From Deltaproteobacteria bacterium (lineage in GTDB: Bacteria > Myxococcota_A > UBA9160 > UBA4427), in NCBI GenBank assembly GCA_002709835.1, contig PAQX01000053.1, positions 11,017 through 55,313 of the forward strand: DNA of 44,297 nt, read 5' to 3'. A model generated the notes under the pieces. That model was given only the letters and a program-made list of their open reading frames with translations, ran no database searches and was not told where the DNA came from. A program made the translations under genes and the position numbers. Shown one piece after another: positions 1 through 7,507 of this stretch; position 1 is the first letter of the stretch; every line of letters begins with the position of its first letter.

Positions 1-1320
1 CGACGGCGGTGCACGCTCGATCGGTCGGTCCTCGCGCACGATCCGCCAGATGCGTCCCCGAGCGCCGGGGGGCGCGAGCTCGTTCCGATCGACGTAGTCG
101 GCGAGATAGTCCGAGACGTAGACGGCGTGCTGGATCACCCCCCGGTACATGTCGATCACGTGAATCGCGCCGTCGGGGCCGACCTTCGCATCCACCGGAC
201 GGAATCGCTCGTCGGTCGAGGCGAGGAATTCGCGTTGGTCCCACTCGGGGTCGGGTTCGAGGACATGCTCCGCAGAGAGCGCGGTGCCATCACGGGTCAC
301 GCGGAAACGGGAGACCGTATTGCCGGCGGACTCGGGAACGAAGGCGTCCCCCACGAAGCCCGGCCCGTACTGGTCGCCGCGCTGGATCACCAGCCCCGAT
401 ACGCCCGTCGGGGCGTTCTGCCGTCCATCGGCGCGCAGGGTGCCCCGCACGTAGGCCCGATTCAGACCCGGCGCGACCCGCACGCCCCAGACCTTCTCGC
501 CGTCACTGAGCGGCACGTTCAGACCGGGCTTCTCGAGACGCGTCGCCGTGGACACCTGACGCATCGCGTACTCGCCGGGGAAGACCTCCCCGTAGAGAAA
601 GCCGGAGTTGTGGTTGTAGAAGAGGTGACCTTCGTCGTCCCGGGCGATACCCCACTGACCGCGGAACGGAGACGGTTCCGAGACGAAGCCGTCGCCCTCG
701 ATTCGAATCCGTCGTTCGGACTTCGCGTTGTAGAGCCAGCCGTCCGGGCCCGGAAGCAGTCCGTTCTCCTGGTGTTCCGGGCTGGGCCCCGGAAGCGCGT
801 ACGCGCCGAGCAGCCGCTTGTCGTCGCAGCGACCGTCCCCGGTCGTGTCTCGACACAGCCAGAGCCGATTCGGCTCCGCGATCAGTACGCCTTCCGGGAG
901 GACGCTGACCGCGCGGGGAAGCACGAATCCATCGGCGAAGACCCGGCGCGTGTCCATCCGGCCATCGCCGTCCTCGTCTTCGAGGAGCGCGACCTGTCCG
1001 ATCGGTCGCTCCTCTTCGCCGCCGGCGATGTCGGGCATGTAGCCGCGCATCTCTGCCACGTAGAGGCGCCCTTCATCGTCCCAGTCCATCGCGACCGGAT
1101 CGACGACGAGCGGTTCCGCTGCAACGAGCTCGATGCGAAAGCCTTCGGCGACCCGAAACGCGAGTCGCGCCTCCTCGGGTTCCAACTCGGGCGACTCCGG
1201 TCGCTCGATTCCGGCGAGGATCGTCTCCGGATCTGGTCCCCGGAACACGACGAAGGCAATGCCCGCCGCGGCGACGAGGAACGCGAGGCCCCCGAGCGTC
1301 CAGAGAAGAAAGCGCTTCAC
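1..1320 (-). CDS. Membrane-anchored PVC-type (PQQ/sorbosone-like) dehydrogenase, C-terminus outside window
   Basis: Probable membrane-tethered, periplasm-facing beta-propeller oxidoreductase of the large 'PVC-type' dehydrogenase family. The GTG start overlaps the stop of the upstream gene (GTGA, 1317-1320) and has a GGGGAG ribosome site 8 nt before it. Residues 3-26 form one hydrophobic segment (start VKRFLLWTLGGLAFL) that serves as an anchor. The propeller then shows family hallmarks: VDPVAMDWDDEGRLYVAEMR (about residues 73-92), ENGLLPGPDGWLYN, WGVRVAPGLNRAYVRG and FRPVDAKVGPDGAIHVIDMY. The 440 visible codons contain no CxxCH haem site; family members often carry one further downstream, beyond the left edge. 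It is the last visible gene of a TetR/aldolase/OYE operon. The substrate cannot be read from sequence, and true dehydrogenase activity is inferred from the fold only. Confidence 0.8.
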   Translation of the reverse strand, partial: MKRFLLWTLGGLAFLVAAAGIAFVVFRGPDPETILAGIERPESPELEPEEARLAFRVAEGFRIELVAAEPLVVDPVAMDWDDEGRLYVAEMRGYMPDIAGGEEERPIGQVALLEDEDGDGRMDTRRVFADGFVLPRAVSVLPEGVLIAEPNRLWLCRDTTGDGRCDDKRLLGAYALPGPSPEHQENGLLPGPDGWLYNAKSERRIRIEGDGFVSEPSPFRGQWGIARDDEGHLFYNHNSGFLYGEVFPGEYAMRQVSTATRLEKPGLNVPLSDGEKVWGVRVAPGLNRAYVRGTLRADGRQNAPTGVSGLVIQRGDQYGPGFVGDAFVPESAGNTVSRFRVTRDGTALSAEHVLEPDPEWDQREFLASTDERFRPVDAKVGPDGAIHVIDMYRGVIQHAVYVSDYLADYVDRNELAPPGARGRIWRIVREDRPIERAPPS

Positions 1321-2729
1321 GCGGGGCTCCCCTTCTTGATCGCCGCGAGCCGTTCCGCTTCGGGGCGACGCTTGTAGAAGGGATCGATCGGATAGCAGCC
1401 GGAGACGAGGCCGTTTCTCGGCGCCGTCGTGCAATCACTGAAGGTCCGACAGACGAGCGGACGTTCGAGGCCGCGCCCGGCAAGGACGTCCTCCGGCAGT
1501 GTCGGGTACGAGAGGATCATGCGACCGAGCCCCACCGAGTCGACGCGCCCTTCGCGGACGAGGGCCTGCGCCACGTTCGGGAGCCATTCCTGGAGGTAGG
1601 TGTAGGAGGAGCCGACGAAGCGGAGGCGGTGGTGTCGCGCACGCAGGTCCGCCGTCGCCTCGACCTGTCGAACGACGCCGACCAGCGGATCTTCCGGGGG
1701 ACGGTATCCATCGGAGGGAGGATAGAAGGCAGGGCGCTGGATGTGCGGGTTGTAGTAGGGGCTCCCCGCGGTCGTGCAGACAAGGGCGACCCCCGACTCC
1801 GCCAGCCAGTCGAGCAGCGTGTGGGTCTCGGCGAGATTGAGTCCGAGCCCGCGGTCATCGCCGCCGAAGGGAACGTGGTCCGCCCCCTCCGGAACGCCGC
1901 TGCCGTCCTCCCCCGGTTTGAAGGGATGAAAATCGAAGACCGAGAGACGAACGCCGATGGCAAGGGACGGGGCCGCCGCGCGCACGGCCTCGATCGAGCG
2001 GAGCAGGAAGCGCGCACGACCGGCGAGGTCGCCACCGTAGGGCCCGGGGCGACCGCGACCCGAGAGCAGTTCATGTCCCAGGTAGCCGTGGCAGGCCTTC
2101 ACGTCGACGAACTCGAAGCCGGCGCGTTCCGCCGCGACCGCGATCCGGACGTAGTCCTCGATCAGATCGTCGAGCTCGGCATCCGAGAGGAGCGCTCCGT
2201 CGTCGTCGATTCCCACCCGAGCATCGAGCACCGGGTGACGGAAGGCCGTCCGCGGGACAGGGCTACCTTCGGGGCGCGCGAACCGTCCGGAATGGGTGAG
2301 CTGGAGGCCGAGGAAGGGCGCAGCATGGCCGTGATCGGCGGCGCCAGCGAGGAGCGTGTCGCGCAAGCGTACGAGGTCCGATTCCGTCTCCGGATTCGCG
2401 CAGAGCTGCTGCGGGTTGGCGCGCCCCTCCGGTCGAACCGCATAGGCCTCGCCGCCCCAGACCAACCCAGCCCCACTCTCGCCGAAGCGCCGCCAACGGC
2501 GTTCGACCAACTCGGTCGGTCGCCCTCTTCCCGTCCCGTCCCAACCCTCCATCGGCAGAACGCTGAATCGATTGGCCACCGAACGTCCGGCGACGTCGAA
2601 GAACTCGGCGAGGGGGCCGTTCGCAGCGACTTCGTCGTCGATCGGAAGCGACACCCGGAGCGCTTCGAGGCGGGCCTCGAGCTTCTCCCGTGTCCCGAGG
2701 CGGGTCATCTTGATGGCGCGCAGGCTCAT
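1317..2729 (-). CDS. NADH:flavin oxidoreductase, old yellow enzyme family
   Basis: An FMN-dependent TIM-barrel oxidoreductase of 470 residues. Visible family landmarks are the N-terminal FSVLPMEGWDG, the substrate/flavin segment LQLTHSGRFARP, the HxxxxH-type active-site stretch ACHGYLGHELLSGRGRPGPY and the phosphate-binding end VDSVGLGRMILSYP. The C-terminus has TFSDCTTAPRNGLVSGCYP, a Cys-rich tail found in a subgroup of these proteins; the spacing is not a standard 4Fe-4S binding pattern. The ATG at 2729 is chosen because it overlaps the aldolase stop (ATGA, 2726-2729); longer readings upstream have no homology. It is translationally coupled to both neighbours. The family reduces activated C=C bonds or demethylates; the substrate is unknown. 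Confidence is high for the family and low for the specific reaction. Confidence 0.9.
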   Translation of the reverse strand: MSLRAIKMTRLGTREKLEARLEALRVSLPIDDEVAANGPLAEFFDVAGRSVANRFSVLPMEGWDGTGRGRPTELVERRWRRFGESGAGLVWGGEAYAVRPEGRANPQQLCANPETESDLVRLRDTLLAGAADHGHAAPFLGLQLTHSGRFARPEGSPVPRTAFRHPVLDARVGIDDDGALLSDAELDDLIEDYVRIAVAAERAGFEFVDVKACHGYLGHELLSGRGRPGPYGGDLAGRARFLLRSIEAVRAAAPSLAIGVRLSVFDFHPFKPGEDGSGVPEGADHVPFGGDDRGLGLNLAETHTLLDWLAESGVALVCTTAGSPYYNPHIQRPAFYPPSDGYRPPEDPLVGVVRQVEATADLRARHHRLRFVGSSYTYLQEWLPNVAQALVREGRVDSVGLGRMILSYPTLPEDVLAGRGLERPLVCRTFSDCTTAPRNGLVSGCYPIDPFYKRRPEAERLAAIKKGSPA

Positions 2730-3682
2730 GCGCCTTCCTCCAAAGCATCGAGACGCGCCGCGATCTCCGCGAGAATCCCACGGTCGCTCTCGGGGCGCCT
2801 CGGCGCGTTCGGGTGGGTCGCCGGAGCGGCGATCCGCCCGCGTAGGTGGAGGAAGATCGCCGCGTCGTGTTTGTAGGCAGGAACCGGATCCCGGAAGGCG
2901 AAGAAGCCCAGGTATTGCAAGAGGTCGTTCCACTCATGAAAGGCCGGATCGTCCGCCGCCCACAGCGCATCGCGCTTCGCGAACGCCTCCGGCGCGAAGG
3001 CAGAGAGCCCGAGCAGGTAGTCGCTGCCGTACATCACCATGTCGATCGCGAGGTCGTTTCCGGTCAGGACCTGGAAATCCGGACGATGGGCATCACGAAG
3101 GGCGAGGCGCTCCCACTCGAGCGCACGCGACAGCGAGGAGTGTTTCGCGCCGAGACACTGAGGGACGTCGAGGAGCGCGCGGTAGGCCTCGAGGTCGTAG
3201 ATCCGTCCGTAGGGAACGAACATGGGGCCGAGCTCGAACGCGAGGAAGCGATCGCTGGTCTCGGCGAGGATTCGATGGGCGCCCGCCCACTCGGCGCCCT
3301 CGAAGGCCGAAAGCCCGTTCGACGGAAAGACCACCGGGAGACCGCCCCGGGATTCGATCGGCTCCATCGCCCGGACCGTCGCATCGCGATCCCACACATC
3401 GCCGGGCGCGTCCGCCACGTGCGCACCCGCGACGAACCCGGAGCCCGCGACTGCCTTCGTCGCATCGAGCACCGCGAGCCGCTCCCCATCGTCGAGGAGC
3501 TGGACGTACCCCGTGTCCATGTTCACCGCCGGAACGAGCCCCGCCACCACCGTCCGCTCCAGCAGCCCGGTGAAGGAGGCCCAGTCGATCCCGCCGCTCG
3601 CGTCGATCGGGAGCAGCACGGCGCTCATCCCGGTGATCGTCCGACCTCGGCGAAGCAGCTCCGCCGGATGGGCTTCGTTCAT
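2726..3682 (-). CDS. Dihydrodipicolinate synthase / N-acetylneuraminate lyase family aldolase
   Basis: A class I (Schiff-base) TIM-barrel lyase of 318 residues. The expected lysine lies in CLGAKHSSLSR, the late barrel signature in LTGNDLAIDMVMYGSDYLLG, and an FVPYGRIYD stretch sits where the family has its active-site Tyr. It starts with MNEAHPAELLRRG, 2 nt after the TetR stop, so it belongs to the same transcript. Family members condense or cleave pyruvate-derived 2-keto acids (DapA, NanA, 2-keto-3-deoxy sugar acid aldolases). Its operon position, opposite an enolase-superfamily gene, makes an aldolase for 2-keto-3-deoxy acids more likely than lysine biosynthesis. That assignment is inference; the GxxGE pyruvate-binding motif of classical DHDPS is not obvious. 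Confidence 0.85.
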   Translation of the reverse strand: MNEAHPAELLRRGRTITGMSAVLLPIDASGGIDWASFTGLLERTVVAGLVPAVNMDTGYVQLLDDGERLAVLDATKAVAGSGFVAGAHVADAPGDVWDRDATVRAMEPIESRGGLPVVFPSNGLSAFEGAEWAGAHRILAETSDRFLAFELGPMFVPYGRIYDLEAYRALLDVPQCLGAKHSSLSRALEWERLALRDAHRPDFQVLTGNDLAIDMVMYGSDYLLGLSAFAPEAFAKRDALWAADDPAFHEWNDLLQYLGFFAFRDPVPAYKHDAAIFLHLRGRIAAPATHPNAPRRPESDRGILAEIAARLDALEEGA

Positions 3683-3684
3683 CG

Positions 3685-4401
3685 TCACGCCTCCGTCTCT
3701 CCGTCGGGTCGGAGGTAGCCCGCAACCACCTCCTGAATGTGTCTCCGCCGCCCGCCCCGCGCTCGCGCCGAGAGCAGGTCGCGTTCGAAGACGACGCCGA
3801 GCGTGTGCGCGTTGCTCAGATAGAAATATCCGAGGGACGCGATCGTGATGTAGAGCTGGACCGGATCGACGCTGCGACGAAAATGCCCGGTCGCGACGCC
3901 CCGCTTCAGAATCTCGCGAATCCGCTCGACGAGGGGGTGATGCAGTTCGCTCAGATGCTCGCTGCGAGAGAGGTGTACGGCGCGATGGAGGTTCTCGCTG
4001 TTCACGAGGTGGATGAACTCGGGATGTTCCAGGTAGTAGTTCCACGTGAAGTCAACGAGTCGCGTCATCGCCTCCCGCGGCGGCAGGGCCTCGAGCTCGA
4101 GGGCGGCTTCCGCGCCGCGGATCCCCTCGTAGGTCGCCTCGAGCACCGCGACGAAGAGCGCCTCCTTGTTCCCGAAGTAGTGGTAGAGCAGCGCCTTGTT
4201 GACACCGGCCCGGTCCGCAATCTCGTCGACCCGCGCGCCGCCGAGTCCCTTCTCGGCGAACACGGCGGTCGCCGCGGCGAGGATCGCAGTCCGACTCGCC
4301 TCGGCATTGCGAGGACGCGGCGTGCGCGCGCCGGCGCGCGAGGCGGCGCGACGTCGCTTCTCCTTCGCGTCGCGCGAGGGAGCGGACTGGGCTTGGGGCA
4401 C
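3685..4401 (-). CDS. TetR/AcrR family transcriptional regulator
   Basis: DNA-binding one-component regulator. The N-terminal helix-turn-helix is typical: ILAAATAVFAEKGLGGARVD, then IADRAGVNKALLYHYFGNKE. A ligand-binding helical domain follows (PEFIHLVNSENLH resembles the TetR_C_6-type subgroup). A GTG at 4401 is taken as start because GGAGAG lies 5 nt upstream; the frame extends to an ATG at 4464, but that ATG sits directly against the palindrome and has no ribosome site. The 15-30 residues before the HTH are basic and low complexity. It is the first gene of the minus-strand operon, so with the 4467-4486 palindrome it probably autoregulates and controls the divergent enolase-family gene. The effector is unknown. 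Confidence 0.88.
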   Translation of the reverse strand: MPQAQSAPSRDAKEKRRRAASRAGARTPRPRNAEASRTAILAAATAVFAEKGLGGARVDEIADRAGVNKALLYHYFGNKEALFVAVLEATYEGIRGAEAALELEALPPREAMTRLVDFTWNYYLEHPEFIHLVNSENLHRAVHLSRSEHLSELHHPLVERIREILKRGVATGHFRRSVDPVQLYITIASLGYFYLSNAHTLGVVFERDLLSARARGGRRRHIQEVVAGYLRPDGETEA

Positions 4402-4466
4402 GGTCTCTCCGATCAAGATTGGAGGGCTGGAGCCCGACTGCGGCCCGTCCCTCCGGTTGCGCATAT

Positions 4467-4486
4467 TTAACTAAAAGGTTAGTTAA
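4467..4486. promoter_or_regulatory. Perfect inverted repeat, probable TetR operator
   Basis: TTAACTAA - AAGG - TTAGTTAA: two 8-bp arms with no mismatch and a 4-bp centre, in an AT-rich island inside very GC-rich sequence. It lies between the divergent TetR operon and the enolase-superfamily gene, the classical place for an autoregulated TetR operator. On the minus strand a TTGTAG / 17 nt / TTAAAT pair overlaps it and could be the promoter it blocks. The repeat is seen directly; the binding protein is inferred. Confidence 0.75.
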
Positions 4487-4561
4487 CCTACAACCGCCCG
4501 GGAAGAGTTGCGCCTGGAATCGCTGCCGGGGTGCGAGGGCACGGGGAGGCGCCGAACGCAC

Positions 4562-5998
4562 TTGGCCGCCGAGATCGAAATCGAAGGGGTCGAACTCCGG
4601 GCGACGCGCTGTCGGACGCGCCTGCCCTTCCGGTTCGGAATCGTGACTCTGACGGAAGCCCCCGTCGTGGTCGCGCGCGTCCGCGCTCGTGTCGACGGAG
4701 TGACGAGCGGAGGCTTCGCCGCGGATCTCTGTGTCCCGAAATGGTTCGAGAAGGATCCGCAAAAGTCCGTCCACGAGGACGTCGCCACCCTCTTTTCAAG
4801 CGCCGAGCGTGCGGCGACCGCCTGGACGGGCGCGGCCGGCACGCCCTTCGGAGTCTGGCAGGCCGCCCATCGCCGATGCCTCGACGGCGACCTCGCGAGC
4901 GGCGTGAAACTCGTCGACGGTTTCGGCGTGGCGCTGGTGGAGCGGGCCATGCTGGATGCGACGTGTCAGGCCGCCGAACGCTCCTTCCTCGGGGCTCTCG
5001 AAAACGACCTCTTCGGCTTCGATGCAGGCGCACTCCTCCCCGAACTGGAAGGAGACACGCACGCGAAGAGTCCGGCGCTGCTCGCGCGCCCCTCGGCGGA
5101 CCGCGTCCTCGTTCGGCATACCGTCGGCGGGCTCGACCCCCTGCGACGCACCGAGGTCTCCCCCGCGCTTCGCGGCGACGACGATCACCCGGTCGCGCTC
5201 GAAGACGACATTGCGCGGTTCGGGCTGCGGGCCTTCAAGCTCAAGGCGGGCGGAGTCCCGGCAGACGACGTGGCGCGCCTCTGCGAGATCGTTCGGGTCG
5301 TCGACGAAGCCGGCGTGACCGATCCGATCTACAGCCTCGATGCCAACGAGAGCTACGAAGACGTCACGACGGTGGCCGCTCTCCTCGACCGACTCGAAGC
5401 CGATCCCGACGGGCGCCGCCTCGTCGAATCTCTCGTCTACCTGGAGCAACCGCTGCCCCGCACACGCACCCTCGACCCGTCCACCGCAGGCGACATCCGA
5501 GCACTCGCGGCGCGCGTCCCCCTGCTGATCGACGAGGCCGACGACGCGATCGACGCCTTCGCCCGTGCGACGGCTTTTGGCTATCGCGGCGTCTCCGTCA
5601 AGAACTGTAAGGGCGTGTTCCGTGCACTCGCGAACCGAGCGCTCGTCCTCGCGCGCAACGACGGGTCGTTCCAGGCGAGCGAGGACCTGACGAACCTGCC
5701 GATGCTTCCACTCCAACAGGACTTGACGACGGTCGCCGCCCTCGGCCTCGAGCACAGCGAACGCAACGGGCATCACTTCTTCCCAGGCCTCGACGTCGTG
5801 CCGACCGCCGAGGCCGAGGCCGCACTTTCGGCTCATCCGGACCTCTACGAACGAAGAGGCGATCGGATCGTGCTACGGATCGAGGACGGCGCCGTCTCGT
5901 TGGCGTGCGCCAGGGCGAGTGGCTACGGCTATGCCGGGCGAGTCGACTGGGAGGCCCGCGACGCCCTCGCCGACGTGATCGCAGAGCCGCTCGGATGA
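4562..5998 (+). CDS. Mandelate racemase / muconate-lactonizing enzyme family protein (enolase superfamily)
   Basis: Mg2+-dependent enolase-superfamily enzyme (478 residues from this start), an N-terminal capping domain followed by a modified barrel. Expected residues are present: KxK in FKLKAGG (about K226/K228), metal ligands in SLDANESY (D260), YLEQPL (E295) and LIDEADD (D324/E325), and a further lysine in SVKNCKG (about K347). This arrangement is that of the MLE subgroup, which catalyses cycloisomerisation, syn-dehydration or epimerisation. The frame is open from a TTG at 4508, but the first 18 residues do not resemble the capping domain, so the TTG at 4562 is preferred; neither start has an ideal ribosome site. 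The operator palindrome lies just upstream. Next to an aldolase and transporters, dehydration of a sugar acid is a reasonable guess. Confidence 0.85.
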   Translation: MAAEIEIEGVELRATRCRTRLPFRFGIVTLTEAPVVVARVRARVDGVTSGGFAADLCVPKWFEKDPQKSVHEDVATLFSSAERAATAWTGAAGTPFGVWQAAHRRCLDGDLASGVKLVDGFGVALVERAMLDATCQAAERSFLGALENDLFGFDAGALLPELEGDTHAKSPALLARPSADRVLVRHTVGGLDPLRRTEVSPALRGDDDHPVALEDDIARFGLRAFKLKAGGVPADDVARLCEIVRVVDEAGVTDPIYSLDANESYEDVTTVAALLDRLEADPDGRRLVESLVYLEQPLPRTRTLDPSTAGDIRALAARVPLLIDEADDAIDAFARATAFGYRGVSVKNCKGVFRALANRALVLARNDGSFQASEDLTNLPMLPLQQDLTTVAALGLEHSERNGHHFFPGLDVVPTAEAEAALSAHPDLYERRGDRIVLRIEDGAVSLACARASGYGYAGRVDWEARDALADVIAEPLG

Positions 5999-6020
5999 GC
6001 GTTCGAAAGGAGTCCCGCGC

Positions 6021-7439
6021 TTGAGCGAGGGCGGAGAAGGCGGAGACGGCGCCAGCACGGAGGGCGAGCGCTCGGAGGACTGGCAGGGACTCCGTCTCGC
6101 CAATGCCCCGGACCCGGGCGCCCTGCAGTGGGAAAGGGCGGCGCTGCGAAGCCTCGCAGCGAGGCCCTTCGGTACGCGGATGCGTGGCTACCTGCGGATG
6201 CTCGGCCCGGGCTATCTGCAGAGCGCGATGACCCTCGGCGGCGGCACGGTCTCCTCGGCGCTCTTCGCGGGCGCGATCTTCGGCGTCCACCTGCTCTGGG
6301 TCGCCCCGGTCGGCATGGTGCTCGGGCTCGTGATGCTTGCAGCGATCGCGTGGCAGACCCTCTCGACCGGCGTGCGCCCCTGGCCGGCGATGCGCGCACA
6401 TGCGGGCCCCTTCTTCGCCTGGGCCTGGGCGATCGGCGCCCTGCTCTCTTCGATCATCTGGCAGTTCGCCCAGTATGCCCTCGCCTCCGCCGTGCTGGTC
6501 GACCTCGCGGACCTGGCCGGCTTCGGCGGGATCCCACCCCTCGCCGCGGGTATTTTCGTCCTGGTCTGGGCCGTCTTCGTGAGCGGGCTCTACGGCCGTT
6601 CTCCGGCGGCGGTCCGGCTCTACGAGCGCTTGCTGCGGATCATGGTCTGGGGAATCGTGCTTTGTTTCGCCTGGGTCGTGGTCCGGACCGGACTCCCGGA
6701 ACCGAGCGCGCTCCTTCGCGGTCTCGTGCCGACCTCACTTCCGGAGACCCAGAACGGTATCGCCGCCGCGACCCTCGTGCTGTCGGGCCTCTCCGCAGCA
6801 GTCGGGGTCAACATGGTCTTCCTCTATCCGTATACCCTGCTCGCCAAGGGCTGGGGCCGCGACCATCGCGAGCTCGCGATCGTCGATCTCGTGATGGGCA
6901 TGTTCGTCCCCTACGCGATCGCAGTGAGCCTCATCGTGATCGCGACCGCGAACACCCTCCACCTCGACCCGAGCTACGACGGCGTGCGGCTCTCCCCCGT
7001 CGAAGCGGCGCAAGTCCTCGCGCAAGCCGTCGGCCCCATCGCCGGACGACTCGTCTTCGGGCTCGGCGTGCTCGGGATGGCGATGTCCTCGATCACACTC
7101 CAGATGCTGACCTGCGGCTTCGTCGCGGTGGAGCTCTTCGGCGTGGCGGTAGGAAGCCGCTCCCATCGCCTCGCGACCTGGCTCCCGGTTCCGGGTGTCC
7201 TGGGCTGCGTCTACTGGAGCGACATTGCGGTCTGGGTCGCCGTCCCCACGAACATCCTCTGCGGTCTCTTCCTGCCGGCGACCTATCTCGGCTTCTGCCT
7301 TCTCCAGCGAAGCCGCGACTATCTCGGGGACGATCGACCGCGCGGGCCCCTCGGTGGGCTGTGGCTCGGGGCCATGTTCGGGGTCACCGCCTTCCTGTCG
7401 AGCTTCCTGATCTGGTACGTCCACGGCGCGCTCGCCTAG
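6021..7439 (+). CDS. Nramp-related membrane transporter lacking canonical metal-site motifs
   Basis: Polytopic inner-membrane protein of 472 residues with about 11 hydrophobic segments after a roughly 55-residue polar N-terminus. It starts at a TTG preceded by AAAGGAG at 8 nt. The first helix region (MLGPGYLQSAMTLGGGTVSS) aligns with Nramp TM1, where metal transporters have DPGN; here it is LGGG. TM6 has VNMVFLYPYTLL in place of the MPHN segment. The LeuT/Nramp fold is therefore likely, but the residues that bind Mn2+/Fe2+ are absent, as in divergent Nramp-like proteins of unknown substrate. It follows the enolase-family gene by 22 nt, probably co-transcribed, so an organic or other non-canonical substrate is possible. 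Confidence 0.78.
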   Translation: MSEGGEGGDGASTEGERSEDWQGLRLANAPDPGALQWERAALRSLAARPFGTRMRGYLRMLGPGYLQSAMTLGGGTVSSALFAGAIFGVHLLWVAPVGMVLGLVMLAAIAWQTLSTGVRPWPAMRAHAGPFFAWAWAIGALLSSIIWQFAQYALASAVLVDLADLAGFGGIPPLAAGIFVLVWAVFVSGLYGRSPAAVRLYERLLRIMVWGIVLCFAWVVVRTGLPEPSALLRGLVPTSLPETQNGIAAATLVLSGLSAAVGVNMVFLYPYTLLAKGWGRDHRELAIVDLVMGMFVPYAIAVSLIVIATANTLHLDPSYDGVRLSPVEAAQVLAQAVGPIAGRLVFGLGVLGMAMSSITLQMLTCGFVAVELFGVAVGSRSHRLATWLPVPGVLGCVYWSDIAVWVAVPTNILCGLFLPATYLGFCLLQRSRDYLGDDRPRGPLGGLWLGAMFGVTAFLSSFLIWYVHGALA

Positions 7440-7494
7440 CGGCAGGGCGATCCCAGACCCAGCGAAGCGGCTATCCCGGAACTGGCGGCCCAGC

Positions 7495-7500
7495 TATCCT
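7495..7500 (+). promoter_or_regulatory. -10-like TATCCT box close to the MFS start
   Basis: TATCCT ends 7 nt before the ATG at 7508 and there is no Shine-Dalgarno sequence, which suggests a leaderless transcript. No clear -35 hexamer is visible. Confidence 0.35.
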
Positions 7501-7507
7501 GTCGCGG

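Noticed and set aside
4402..4464. Longer TetR start at ATG 4464
   Set aside because: The ATG lies 2 bp from the palindrome with no space for a ribosome site, whereas the GTG at 4401 has GGAGAG at 5 nt. It is kept only as an alternative.
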